NCBI GenBank assembly: GCA_965200955.1
Contig: OZ241742.1
Coordinates: 3,224,001-3,288,000 of the forward strand
Source: Bin80 sp026708685
GTDB lineage: Bacteria; Bacteroidota; Rhodothermia; Rhodothermales; Bin80
Direction: 5' to 3'
DNA length: 64,000 bases
Shown one piece after another: positions 55,339 through 64,000 of this stretch (position 1 is its first letter; every line of letters begins with the position of its first letter). The position numbers were made by a program, and so were the translations under genes. The notes under the pieces were generated by a model. It searched no databases. It was not told the origin of the DNA and saw nothing but the letters and a program-made list of their open reading frames with translations.

Positions 55339-56067
55339 ATGTCCAGTTTCAAAAACAGTTTTCTCTCTGATCCCGCCAATCATAGAGTGATGTTCAAGCT
55401 TGGTGATCAGGTCAAGTTTAAATACCAGTTTAATGTCTACATGGATGGTGTCATCACAAAACTAAATCCAAAACGTGCGGTGGTTGATACAAAATCATCG
55501 GCATGGACTGTCGTGTATCCACAACTCCGTCATGTATCTGAGACGACTCATCATGAGCGTTCTAAACTTTTGAATCGTCTCTTGGAGGTCGCCAGTGAAG
55601 CACGTATGCTCATGGATCAACATGGTCTTACCGACTGGTCTCTCAATTTTAACAATGCCAAAAAACATCTCGGGGAATGCAACTTTACTGATAAAAAGCT
55701 GATCCTAAATCGAGAATATTCAGTAACACTCCTACCAGAACAAATCACCGAAACGATTTTACACCAAATTAGTACTGCACTTGCTGGGTGGGAGGCGAGT
55801 CAACAGCATCAACCGAAAGATTCTGCTCTCACATTAGGAAAAAAATCTGAATCCGCTTCTCCACAGCCTCAAGGACTACGCCAAACGAATCTGGGGCACA
55901 AAGAGCAGATTCATATCGGGGATACAGTTACATTTATCAATAAACAACAAGAAACGATCAGAGGTGTAGTCGTACGGAAGAATCCAAAAACAGCTACTGT
56001 GAAGGTCCCTGACGGATCATGGCGAGTCTCTTACAGAGCACTTCAAATTGAGAAATCCTCCCGTTAA
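55339..56067 (+). CDS. SprT-like domain protein lacking the zinc motif, flanked by two SH3-like domains
   Basis: 242 residues. The N-terminal (about 18-66, FKLGDQVKFKYQFNVYMDGV) and C-terminal (about 190-238, IHIGDTVTFINKQQETIRGV) segments look like two copies of one small beta-barrel: both have GDxVxF, xGVxxxxNPKxAxV and SW.VxY. Between them (about 75-150) lies a SprT-like stretch: DWSLNFNNAKKHLGECNFTD, LILNREYSVTL, TILHQISTALAGW. In active SprT proteins the last block is HEIAH; here it is HQIST, so zinc cannot be bound in the usual way. It may bind DNA or protein without proteolysis. No obvious partner gene. Confidence 0.65.
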   Translation: MSSFKNSFLSDPANHRVMFKLGDQVKFKYQFNVYMDGVITKLNPKRAVVDTKSSAWTVVYPQLRHVSETTHHERSKLLNRLLEVASEARMLMDQHGLTDWSLNFNNAKKHLGECNFTDKKLILNREYSVTLLPEQITETILHQISTALAGWEASQQHQPKDSALTLGKKSESASPQPQGLRQTNLGHKEQIHIGDTVTFINKQQETIRGVVVRKNPKTATVKVPDGSWRVSYRALQIEKSSR

Positions 56068-56637
56068 ACTCTCCTCATGGGTGATCACCTTATTAATGCT
56101 ATCTGTTTCGCTAAATCCATGTAGCATAGATTTCCTTACGAAATTCACATCCCTTCCTGCTTAAGGAAGACAGTCCATAGCGGGGTTCAATGAGGCATCC
56201 TTGACCTCGTCTCAATATACATGAAGTGACTACTGGGGATCTCGTAGATTGAAACATCCATCTGAATGGTAGCACTAGTGTGACGAATTATCTTTTCCGT
56301 GCAGAGCAATCACCAGCTTTCTATACGACCGTGCATGTAGATTATCATCTTGAGATCTGAGAAGATCTACTGCCTGAATCAATAATTTTAATCAATCCAA
56401 GATGAGTCCACTTTGGGGTTGTATATGGGAATGATTGTTGAAAATCAGTATTCATGACACCTATTCCTTTATGCCTTTGACCTACTCTTTTGATGATAGC
56501 ATTTCATTCACTGATCATTGTAGATCATAGCCCAAATATTTGAATCCTAATCCTATTCTATCTATGATGCAGATTTTTTGTAATTTGGGCTAAGTTATAG
56601 ATTGGTTCTATACCTTGTCCATCATAGGAATCCTTAT
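56068..56637. other. Intergenic region upstream of the peptide-uptake locus
   Basis: About 570 bp with no gene. It should hold the promoter for the six-gene locus. No palindrome or riboswitch core stood out. Confidence 0.5.
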
Positions 56638-58917
56638 TTGATTCTTTCCATATCGCTCTGGAGTCTGAAAATCAAACGCTTATTGTTCATATTGTTGTTT
56701 TTGGGAGTCAACACAAGTTTTGCACAAACTGCAAGCATTCGTGGATTTATTACCGACGCTGAAGATGGAGAAGCACTTGCAGGCGTAAATGTGATCTTGG
56801 AAAGTGATACGGGTGGGTTGCGTGGAGGTGTCACCAACAGTGATGGAATCTACAACCTTACTCGTATTCCCTCTGGAATCTATGTGATCAGGTTTTCATT
56901 CATCGCATATTCTTCGTGGTCTGACACGCTAACGTTCAGAGCTGGTGACAGACTGAACCTGAATCTTGCCCTACAACCTAAACCAGCAGAACTTGACGAA
57001 GTTGTGGTCCAAGCGGAAGTGGAAACCGCGGCCGCACGCATCACCGCTGGGCTTCAGACCGTGAGTCCCAGAGACATGGACTTGATCCCGACCCCAGATG
57101 TATCTGGGGATCTGGCCAGTTTCTTGACCACCCTTCCAGGAGTCGTCGCGCTGGGGGATCGAGGTGGTCAGTATTATATTCGTGGGGGAGAACCATCTCA
57201 TAACTTGACGCTCCTTGACGGGATGCATATCTATCAGCCCTATCATATCCTGGGCTTCTATTCTGCTTTCCCGTCAGACATCATCCATCAGGCTGATATT
57301 CATACAGCTGGCTATGGGGCACCTTTCACTGGACGGATTTCGTCCGTCATTGACATCAAATCCCGGAATGGAAACAAACGCAATTACAGTGGATCTCTGT
57401 CGGTTTCTCCATTCATCAGTTCCGCTCAAATTGAAGGTCCACTGATCTATAACAAGCTCTCCTTTCTCACATCCATTCGGCAGTCTGTTGTAGAGCAGGT
57501 TGCAGAACGTTATGTGTCCCAGGACATGCCCTATACCTTTGGAGATGCTTTCTTAAAGTTGCATGGACAGATCGGCTCTAACAGCCAACTTTCGATCAGT
57601 GCCATGTATACCCATGACCGTGGAACGATTGGGCTCCAATCCGCCGATCGTATTCTTGAAGAAGTAGGATGGCGCAACGCGGCCGTTGGGCTCCGATATG
57701 TTGTTCTTCCGCGGGCGCTCCCATTTATTGCAGAAGTCCATCTCTCCTATTCCTTTTTAGAAACAGAGCAAGGACCTGCCAATGATCCCGTACGCTGGTC
57801 TCAAATCTCTGGGTTCCAGTATGCTGTGCACATGAATAGTTTCTATCAGCGCACCCAATGGAAATGGGGGCTTTACTGGCGGGCTCCCCAAGTGATTGCA
57901 GATCTTGGAGGATTATTTCAGGATCCGAACTTTGGAAAGAGCCGCAGGCACAAGGCAGGACTGTATGTTGAACCCGAATTCTATATCACCTCCAATTTGA
58001 AAACCCGTGTCACTGCCATTGCAGAGCTCTTTCCTGGCCAAGAGGATGGCATCAACCATATTGAAGCACGCTTCCGATCTATTTGGCATCAGGATGAGCA
58101 TGAAATCAGTATTGGTGCAGGATGGTATCATCAGGAAATTTTCGGTCTCAACGACCGCCGTGATGCAGCCAACATTTTTACTTCATGGCGGAGTGCACCT
58201 GTAGAAGATTTATCACGCTCCATTCACGCCCTTGCTGGCTATAGAGTCAGTCCCTTTCCCTGGATGGAAGTATCTGTAGAAGCCTATTATAAGCTTTTGG
58301 ATGATCTCTTTATTGCAGAATGGACTGCTTATCCACGGTTTACGTCACAGCTCCAGCGTGCCGATGGCCGTGCCATGGGAGTTGAATTCAGAAGTGAAAT
58401 TCGCCGAGAAAAATTCTATGGATACATCAACTATGGACTTTCCAGTGTTCGGTATACCTCTAAGCAACCTTCAGCCGAATTATGGTATGGAAGTGAAAAC
58501 TTGGATTTCCGCCCACCTCACGACCGACGGCATCAGCTCAATGTGGTGGCGACCACACGAATTGCGTCCATTGACATCAGTGCAAGATGGAATTTTGGCA
58601 GTGGGAGGCCCTTTACACAGGTTTATGGATTTGACGGATTTCTTTTGATGGACCGTGCACTGAATTTGTTCACCGCTCCCGATTACCAACGAGTCATCTA
58701 TGGCGAACCTTTCCGTGCCCTACTTCCCACCTATCATCGATTAGACATTTCTTTGGAGCGGGAATTTTCTCTGAATAACTTCTCATTGACGATGCAGCTA
58801 GGAGTGATCAATGTCTATAATCGCCGTAATCTGTTCGCACTTGATTTATTTACTTCAGAGAGGAATTATCAACTGCCAGTGGTTCCAGTTGTCGGACTTC
58901 GCGTTGATCTTGACTGA
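56638..58917 (+). CDS. TonB-dependent receptor, first gene of a six-gene uptake locus
   Basis: About 759 residues from a TTG at 56638, chosen because AGGA lies 7-8 bases upstream and the signal (IKRLLFILLFLGVNTSFAQ) follows directly; the frame is open upstream to another TTG at 56602. A carboxypeptidase-regulatory-like domain (about 35-115, GFITDAEDGEALAGVNVILE) is followed by the plug (about 125-235, YYIRGGEPSHNLTLLDGMHI) and the barrel, ending LPVVPVVGLRVDLD. The partner DUF4249 lipoprotein starts 2 nt after its stop. The neighbours suggest a peptide ligand. Confidence 0.9.
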   Translation: MILSISLWSLKIKRLLFILLFLGVNTSFAQTASIRGFITDAEDGEALAGVNVILESDTGGLRGGVTNSDGIYNLTRIPSGIYVIRFSFIAYSSWSDTLTFRAGDRLNLNLALQPKPAELDEVVVQAEVETAAARITAGLQTVSPRDMDLIPTPDVSGDLASFLTTLPGVVALGDRGGQYYIRGGEPSHNLTLLDGMHIYQPYHILGFYSAFPSDIIHQADIHTAGYGAPFTGRISSVIDIKSRNGNKRNYSGSLSVSPFISSAQIEGPLIYNKLSFLTSIRQSVVEQVAERYVSQDMPYTFGDAFLKLHGQIGSNSQLSISAMYTHDRGTIGLQSADRILEEVGWRNAAVGLRYVVLPRALPFIAEVHLSYSFLETEQGPANDPVRWSQISGFQYAVHMNSFYQRTQWKWGLYWRAPQVIADLGGLFQDPNFGKSRRHKAGLYVEPEFYITSNLKTRVTAIAELFPGQEDGINHIEARFRSIWHQDEHEISIGAGWYHQEIFGLNDRRDAANIFTSWRSAPVEDLSRSIHALAGYRVSPFPWMEVSVEAYYKLLDDLFIAEWTAYPRFTSQLQRADGRAMGVEFRSEIRREKFYGYINYGLSSVRYTSKQPSAELWYGSENLDFRPPHDRRHQLNVVATTRIASIDISARWNFGSGRPFTQVYGFDGFLLMDRALNLFTAPDYQRVIYGEPFRALLPTYHRLDISLEREFSLNNFSLTMQLGVINVYNRRNLFALDLFTSERNYQLPVVPVVGLRVDLD

Positions 58918-58919
58918 AC

Positions 58920-59804
58920 ATGTTCAGAGTCGTTTTACTTACAGGTTTGATCGTAACAGTTGCGGCATGCTCCGAAACTGTTGATACTCGAATTCCGCTT
59001 GACAACCCCTATTCTCTCTATGGAATCATCAACCCCAAAGCGGATACTCATGCTGTTAGGGTCTTTGAAATCACCAACAACATCACTGTTATCCGCCCCG
59101 ATCCGTTAGATGCAACCGTCATGACGACTCAATTAAGCAATGGCAAGACGCTTATATGGCGTGATTCGGTGATCCAACTTGAGAATGGAAACTATAGACA
59201 TGTGTTCTGGTCCGTCTTTCAGGCATCGGTAGCAGAGACTTATCATCTCACAGTCAAGCGTTCCGATGGTGCTCAAAGCGAAGCCATGACGACCGTCCCC
59301 CCTCCCATCGCTTTAGAGGTTCTTGAACCCGATACTCTCCGTCTTCGCCAGGCGATCATGCCGTTGAAGGTGATGGGTACTCCTCCTGCATTGCCCCGCA
59401 TTGATGTGGAGTACACTCTGGTGGGCTATGATGAGGCAGGGGCAAATCCCGTCTTCAAGTCGGTGACCTTCAACTATGCTGGACTTGAAATTCCCGATAC
59501 CGATGGATCCCTGCTCAATATTGATCTTCGGGAGGATTACCTAAAAATCTACGATGTCTTTGACGAGGACAGTCAAGTGTCACCCAATATCATTGATCTT
59601 CGGGAAATCCTTGTGACGGTTCATGTGGGTGATCATCAATGGGTCTCCCCTGTGGGATTTTTTGATGAGAATTTTCTTGTAGAGCCTGGATCATTTTCGA
59701 ATGTGGAGAATGGATTCGGCTTTTTTGGCAGTGGTTATTCCGAATCCATTTCATTCCGACCTCCTCGTATATTGATTCAGCGTGCTGGTTTCCAAGTTCA
59801 ATAA
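58920..59804 (+). CDS. DUF4249-like outer-membrane lipoprotein
   Basis: 294 residues with a lipoprotein signal MFRVVLLTGLIVTVAACS (lipobox VAAC, Cys17). The rest is beta-rich: SLYGIINPKADTHAVRVFEI, NYRHVFWSVFQASVAETYHL, TTVPPPIALEVLEPDTL. DUF4249 proteins sit next to TonB receptors in Bacteroidota and are thought to help capture substrate at the surface. The 2-nt gap to the receptor gene supports that. Confidence 0.8.
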   Translation: MFRVVLLTGLIVTVAACSETVDTRIPLDNPYSLYGIINPKADTHAVRVFEITNNITVIRPDPLDATVMTTQLSNGKTLIWRDSVIQLENGNYRHVFWSVFQASVAETYHLTVKRSDGAQSEAMTTVPPPIALEVLEPDTLRLRQAIMPLKVMGTPPALPRIDVEYTLVGYDEAGANPVFKSVTFNYAGLEIPDTDGSLLNIDLREDYLKIYDVFDEDSQVSPNIIDLREILVTVHVGDHQWVSPVGFFDENFLVEPGSFSNVENGFGFFGSGYSESISFRPPRILIQRAGFQVQ

Positions 59805-59805
59805 G

Positions 59806-60891
59806 ATGGTACCTATCTTTAATTCATTTCTTCCACTGTTTGATGGCCACTTAGATCTGGCATGGAATGCACTGTCCTTCAATCGGGACCTGACGCTCCC
59901 ACTGGATCAATTGCGTGAGATCGATGCCTCGTATCCCGATGCTCCCTATCGTGGATCCTGTCTGATTACCCTGGAAGAGCTTGCCAAAGCGAACTTAAAG
60001 GTTTGTGTCGCTACATTGCTCGCCCGTAGTGGACCTCATGCGCCGCCAGCCATGCTTCGCCGTGAACTTGATTATGCTCATCCCTCAATTGCTCATGGCC
60101 ATGCCTATGGACAATTTTCCTATTATCTTTGGCTTCAAAAGTCCAATCATGTACGAATCATTAATTCCCGCAGACATTTGGATGACCACTGGGAGAACCC
60201 AAATAATTTAGGATTGATCCTCAGTTTTGAGGGATGTGATCCCGTGTTGGATCTTGACGATTTGTACCTCTGGTTTGAATTAGGAGTTCGCGTTGCGGGG
60301 TTAACTCATTATGGAGTTGGTCAATATGCTGGTGGCACGAACACCAGATCTGGACTTACCCCCGATGGATTTGCTCTTCTGCGTGAATTTCAAGAGTTAG
60401 GAATGATCCTTGATATCACACACCTTAGTGATGAGAGCATAGAGGATGTATTCAATGTTTATGATGGTCCCATCATTGCGAGTCATCATAATTGCAGAGA
60501 GATTGTCCCTGGACAACGACAGCTTTCCAACGATCATATTAAAGAACTGATTCACCGAGATGCGGTAATCGGAACAGCACTGGATGCATGGATGCTCTAT
60601 CCTGGGTGGAAACGCAACCAAACCGATCGTTCAGTAATCAATTTTGATGATGTCATTGATCATATGGAGCATATTTGTAGCATTGCTGGAAGTTCAAAAT
60701 TCGTTGGGATAGGAAGTGATTTGGATGGAGGGTTTGGTGTAGATCAGACTCCCACGGGTCTGGATCGGTATGCTCATCTGCACTTGATGGCTGATGTACT
60801 TTCACTGCGTGGCTTTGCCCCCGGAGATATCCATAATATTTTCTACCAGAACTGGTTAAATTTTTTCCAAAAATCCTTACCTGTATTATGA
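59806..60891 (+). CDS. Membrane-dipeptidase family enzyme (peptidase M19)
   Basis: About 361 residues from ATG 59806, right after the lipoprotein stop; the frame runs upstream to 59782. Zinc ligands of M19 dipeptidases are visible: FDGHLDLAW (His15, Asp17), LSFEGCD (bridging Glu), DITHLSD and ASHHNCR (His), and VGIGSDLDGGFG (Asp). These enzymes cleave dipeptides, often with D-residues at the C-terminus. No signal peptide was seen, so the enzyme is probably cytoplasmic. It overlaps the RidA gene by 4 nt. Confidence 0.92.
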   Translation: MVPIFNSFLPLFDGHLDLAWNALSFNRDLTLPLDQLREIDASYPDAPYRGSCLITLEELAKANLKVCVATLLARSGPHAPPAMLRRELDYAHPSIAHGHAYGQFSYYLWLQKSNHVRIINSRRHLDDHWENPNNLGLILSFEGCDPVLDLDDLYLWFELGVRVAGLTHYGVGQYAGGTNTRSGLTPDGFALLREFQELGMILDITHLSDESIEDVFNVYDGPIIASHHNCREIVPGQRQLSNDHIKELIHRDAVIGTALDAWMLYPGWKRNQTDRSVINFDDVIDHMEHICSIAGSSKFVGIGSDLDGGFGVDQTPTGLDRYAHLHLMADVLSLRGFAPGDIHNIFYQNWLNFFQKSLPVL

Positions 60892-61355
60892 TGACAAATC
60901 GTATCACAAAACTTGAATCCCTCGGCTACCCAATGGAGGATGTACCTGCCCCAGGTGGGCTGTACAAACCAGTGACGCTGACAGGATCCATCGTCTATGT
61001 ATCGGGTGCAGTCGCCATATCACATGGCAAATTACTGTTTGCTGGCAAGGTGCCCCGCGACATAGATCTATCTACGGCTCAGCAGGCAGCAGCTCTTTGT
61101 GCAGCCAATAATCTTCGGGCTGTCCATCAGTCCATTGGATCACTTGACCGCATCGTTCGCGTTCTCCGTCTGACTGGGTTTGTCAATTCCGATCCTGATT
61201 TTTCGGATCAGCATCTGGTGATCAATGGTGCATCTGAACTCCTAAAAGAGGTTTTTGGCGATGTGGGAGTTGGAGCCCGATCGGCAGTTGGTGTAGCCCA
61301 GTTGCCCCTTGGAAGTGCTGTTGAAACTGAACTCATTCTTGAGATCAAATCCTAA
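60888..61355 (+). CDS. RidA/YjgF-YER057c-UK114 family protein
   Basis: 155 residues of Rid fold: GLYKPVTLTGSIVYVSGAVA, AAALCAANNLRAVHQSIGSL, GARSAVGVAQLPLGSAVETE. RidA proteins hydrolyse reactive imine/enamine intermediates of amino acid metabolism. The catalytic Arg is probably the one in GARSAVGV. The first ATG is in the M19 stop (ATGA); the second codon is also ATG. It fits a locus that releases amino acids. Confidence 0.9.
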   Translation: MMTNRITKLESLGYPMEDVPAPGGLYKPVTLTGSIVYVSGAVAISHGKLLFAGKVPRDIDLSTAQQAAALCAANNLRAVHQSIGSLDRIVRVLRLTGFVNSDPDFSDQHLVINGASELLKEVFGDVGVGARSAVGVAQLPLGSAVETELILEIKS

Positions 61356-61356
61356 C

Positions 61357-61593
61357 ATGGCTGAAGGATTTCGTCAGGCTCGGCGAGAGGCATTTCATAT
61401 TCTGGTTCTCTCGGGAATCTGCATGATCTGGACCATTGGCTATTGTGCACTATTTGCCTACAGCTCAGAAGAGGTTCAGCTGCTCTGGGGGATTCCTCAC
61501 TGGGTCATCTTCGGTGTTGCACTCCCATGGCTGACAGCTACGGTGTATAGCCTCTGGTTTGCACTGTTTCATATGAGGGAGAAAGAAACATGA
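61357..61593 (+). CDS. Small two-helix membrane protein, symporter subunit-like
   Basis: 78 residues from ATG 61357, one base after the RidA stop (an open frame continues upstream to 61309). Two helices (HILVLSGICMIWTIGYCALF and GIPHWVIFGVALPWLTATVY) and a charged tail FHMREKET. It resembles the DUF997/YhdT-type subunit coded upstream of panF-like symporters. Its stop overlaps the symporter start by 4 nt. Confidence 0.8.
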   Translation: MAEGFRQARREAFHILVLSGICMIWTIGYCALFAYSSEEVQLLWGIPHWVIFGVALPWLTATVYSLWFALFHMREKET

Positions 61594-63461
61594 CCGATGG
61601 CGGCAATTCCTCGCTGATTGCATTTATCTGCTATACGGCTGTTGTTCTGTCTCTGGCAGTGATTTCCAATTATGCCTTCAAGAAGCGGTCCTTTCTGAGC
61701 GAGTATTTTTTGGGAAGTCGTGGGCTTGGAGTCATTGCACTGGCGCTCACCTTCGGAGCAACCAGTGCCTCTGCTGGTTCGTTCGCCGGATTTCCATCTC
61801 TGATTTATGCACATGGGTGGTCTCTGGCTTTGTGGATTGCCAGTTATATGGTTTTTCCCATTTGCTCCATGGGGATCCTTGGTAAGCGTCTGAGCATTGT
61901 ATCTCAACGAACGGGTGCGATTACGGTGCCTGATATTTTGCGTATTCGCTTTGAGAGTCGAACGATCGCCCTCATCAGTACATCACTTCTGGCGATCCTC
62001 CTATGTGTCTATCTGGTGCCGCAATTTACCCTTGCAGCTCTGATTATGCAGCAATTATTGGGGAGCTCACCAATTTATCAGGATTTAGCTCTGCATCTTC
62101 AGAGTGTTGTACCGAATTTAATTCCAGAGAATTCCAATCCAGAGTACGTCTTTGGGTTATTGCTCTTTGCCATTCTTGTAGTGGTCTATACCACGTTTGG
62201 GGGATTTCGAGCAGTAGTATGGACCGACATTTTGCAAGGATTTGTCATGGTCATCGGAGTACTCTTGATGTTGGTGTTTGCGCTCATTGAGGTAGGTGGA
62301 CTCCCAAAGGCATCATCCGAAATGAGTTCCATGCAACCCCCTCGCCTTGGAACCGCATCCTTTATCGTTAATTCGCCCGCCCCCGCAGAAGGCATCCGAA
62401 TTGAATCGGAGACTTGGTTTACGGAGGAAGGAAAACTGTTTCGCACCAATGAAGCTGCATATATACCCGAGGGAACTCATGAATCCGATCCGATCAAAGT
62501 CACCCAGATCATGACTCCCAGTGAAATTCAGCGGATCACATCAGGAAGAACCTTTGCATTACCTGCCAGCCCTAAGATTCATGAATTGACTGCGTACGCG
62601 CGTGGAGACGGACAATCTGGACTGTATCTACATCCACCAGGACCAAGCCCTTCGGATCCAAATGGATTTTTACCTCTTGGGCTTGCCGTTTCCTTCTTTG
62701 CTTTTTGGGCACTTGCAGGAACTGGGCAACCCGGCAACATGGTACGCCTCATGGCATTCACTGGTACTCGCACTCTTCGCCGTGCGATTGCTTCATTGGT
62801 AATCTATTTCTTGATGATCTATATCCCATTGATCATCATTTTCTGTTGTGCGAGAATTCTTGCTCCGGGTTTAGATCATACTCCAGATAGAATCATGCCC
62901 GTGATGGCTTATATCCTTTCCAATGGAGCGGGAATTCCATGGATGGCTGGAATTTTGATTGCCGCACCCTTCGCAGCCGCTATGAGCACAGTCGACAGTT
63001 TTATCTTGATGATTAGTTCCAGTGTCGTTCGCGATGTCTATCAACAATCCATCCATCCGACCGCATCACAGCGTACATTAAAATGGATCAGCTATGGAAC
63101 GACTTTACTGATTGGAGTGGTAGCAACAATTGGTGCTCTTTATCCGCCTCAGTTTTTGCAATATATCATTGTCTTTACCGGCGGTGGGCTTGCAGTTGCT
63201 TTCTTAGCCCCTGTCGCACTGGGTCTTTACTGGCCTCGATTTAACACTTCGGGTGCAATGATGTCCATGACTTTGGGAATTGCAGTTTATGCCCTGCTCT
63301 ACTTGATTGGATTTATCCTTCTTGGTGAAATCACACCAGTGCGTCCTATGGGCTTGGATCCACTCATCTGGGGATTCTTGGCATCCCTCATTGGAGGTTG
63401 GATAGGGACTTATCTTCGTGGACCGAACTCAGAAGGGGTTATGGAGAAGTTTTTCGCGTAA
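61590..63461 (+). CDS. Sodium:solute symporter (SSS family) with a large soluble insertion
   Basis: 623 residues. The membrane core has LSEYFLGSRGLGVIALALTF and GATSASAGSFAGFP, FGGFRAVVWTDILQG, and AAPFAAAMSTVDSFILMISS (Na+-site helix). Between about residues 236 and 361 lies a hydrophilic stretch of roughly 125 residues (MQPPRLGTASF through HPPGPSPSDPNG) where PutP/PanF-type carriers have a short loop. It could be a periplasmic substrate-capture or partner-binding region. Last gene of the locus; the 4-nt overlap with the small subunit shows coupling. Confidence 0.9.
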   Translation: MTDGGNSSLIAFICYTAVVLSLAVISNYAFKKRSFLSEYFLGSRGLGVIALALTFGATSASAGSFAGFPSLIYAHGWSLALWIASYMVFPICSMGILGKRLSIVSQRTGAITVPDILRIRFESRTIALISTSLLAILLCVYLVPQFTLAALIMQQLLGSSPIYQDLALHLQSVVPNLIPENSNPEYVFGLLLFAILVVVYTTFGGFRAVVWTDILQGFVMVIGVLLMLVFALIEVGGLPKASSEMSSMQPPRLGTASFIVNSPAPAEGIRIESETWFTEEGKLFRTNEAAYIPEGTHESDPIKVTQIMTPSEIQRITSGRTFALPASPKIHELTAYARGDGQSGLYLHPPGPSPSDPNGFLPLGLAVSFFAFWALAGTGQPGNMVRLMAFTGTRTLRRAIASLVIYFLMIYIPLIIIFCCARILAPGLDHTPDRIMPVMAYILSNGAGIPWMAGILIAAPFAAAMSTVDSFILMISSSVVRDVYQQSIHPTASQRTLKWISYGTTLLIGVVATIGALYPPQFLQYIIVFTGGGLAVAFLAPVALGLYWPRFNTSGAMMSMTLGIAVYALLYLIGFILLGEITPVRPMGLDPLIWGFLASLIGGWIGTYLRGPNSEGVMEKFFA

Positions 63462-64000
63462 CGCGTGATCCATTCAACTTAGTCATCTACTTATGAATGT
63501 TTACGTTCAACTTGTGAGCCAAGAAGTCAGCTTCATGAGATTTTGGGAACTCCATTTGGTTGCATCAACGACTGAATTGTAATCTTCTTTTCCTGGGTAT
63601 GATCATGTGAAGATACTCATCATGTTAGTTGAACCAATTCAATTAAAAAATGTACTATTTTGTATAGACATTTCTGCTGAAATCGATATATGTGGCACTG
63701 TTAGAGTCTGACATTCAATCTCTACTCATGGAGCGTAAGAGAGCACCTGAAAACTGGCACACTCTCATCAAGCTTCAATCCAAGGTCAAACACTTTCAGC
63801 TCCAGTTGAACGTAACTGGTGAACATGGAAATCCGTTTCTACTGATTCTTCGTAAAAATGTCTGAACAAATTAGACTTTTCAGTTATCGTCGCTACACAA
63901 TTAGAAAACCCTAATCGCATTTTCAGGCTAAGAAGGTATAACGGATGTAGCCATATCCACTCTAATCGACTTGAATCTGAGACTTTTTTTTGATTTTCTT
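63462..64000. other. Right-edge region without a supported gene
   Basis: About 540 AT-rich bases. No CDS, RNA gene or terminator could be supported; anything to the right of the window is unknown. Confidence 0.5.

Overview
The window looks like a chromosome segment from an uncultured member of the Bacteroidota/Rhodothermota/Balneolota side of the FCB group. The evidence is three TonB-dependent receptors with carboxypeptidase-regulatory-like N-domains, an ECF-sigma/FecR/receptor operon, a DUF4249-like partner lipoprotein, a T9SS-type C-terminal sorting domain, DUF1080 proteins, a NagB-LmbE fusion, a truncated GT5 gene beside a DUF4270-like lipoprotein, and few clear Shine-Dalgarno sites. No rRNA, tRNA or CRISPR array was seen. 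All assignments come from reading motifs; no database search was run.

Layout. 1-4.25 kb: sigma factor, FecR-like anti-sigma and TonB receptor (the receptor runs off the left edge). 4.7-7.6 kb: a second, roughly 970-residue TonB receptor. 8.1-11.3 kb: a decayed two-gene PIN-domain (VapC-like) cassette split by an IS1634-family element with a perfect 125-bp target duplication. 12.3-13.9 kb: hipBA. 14.0-14.8 kb: mazG. 15.6-19.3 kb: a large secreted LRR/Ig-like repeat protein. 19.8-32.4 kb: mostly housekeeping genes (ssb, NSS symporter, CorC/HlyC-like protein, purF, a ThiF/MoeB-rhodanese protein, glycosyltransferase, thioredoxin-like lipoprotein, nitrilase, prmC, ZIP-like protein, class-I amidotransferase). 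32.4-36 kb: a graveyard with an IS4-family element nested in an older IS1634-like transposase remnant, next to a decayed DUF4143 ATPase gene. 36.4-43.5 kb: envelope proteins, GT5-like protein, NagB-LmbE, msrA, DUF1080. 43.7-45 kb: an isolated AAA ATPase. 45.7 kb: a cold-shock protein. 46.1-55.2 kb: sugar locus (TIM-barrel isomerase divergent from an AGE epimerase, SSS symporter, small membrane proteins, DUF1080-PA14 protein, beta-propeller-cupredoxin protein). 55.3 kb: a SprT-like protein that has lost its zinc motif. 56.6-63.5 kb: a compact six-gene locus (TonB receptor, DUF4249 lipoprotein, M19 dipeptidase, RidA, small subunit, SSS symporter).

How the genes fit together. The last locus reads as an envelope-spanning route for a small peptide or similar amide: outer-membrane receptor and surface lipoprotein, cytoplasmic dipeptidase, imine/enamine deaminase, and an inner-membrane Na+ symporter with its small subunit. 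The 46-55 kb locus reads as sugar or oxidised-disaccharide catabolism. The 8-14 kb and 32-36 kb blocks are accessory DNA in which toxin-antitoxin-like genes and insertion sequences have accumulated and decayed. The most unusual items are the long target duplication, the nested insertion whose pre-insertion reading frame can be restored, the SprT-like pseudoenzyme, and a NagB homologue lacking its usual catalytic Asp.
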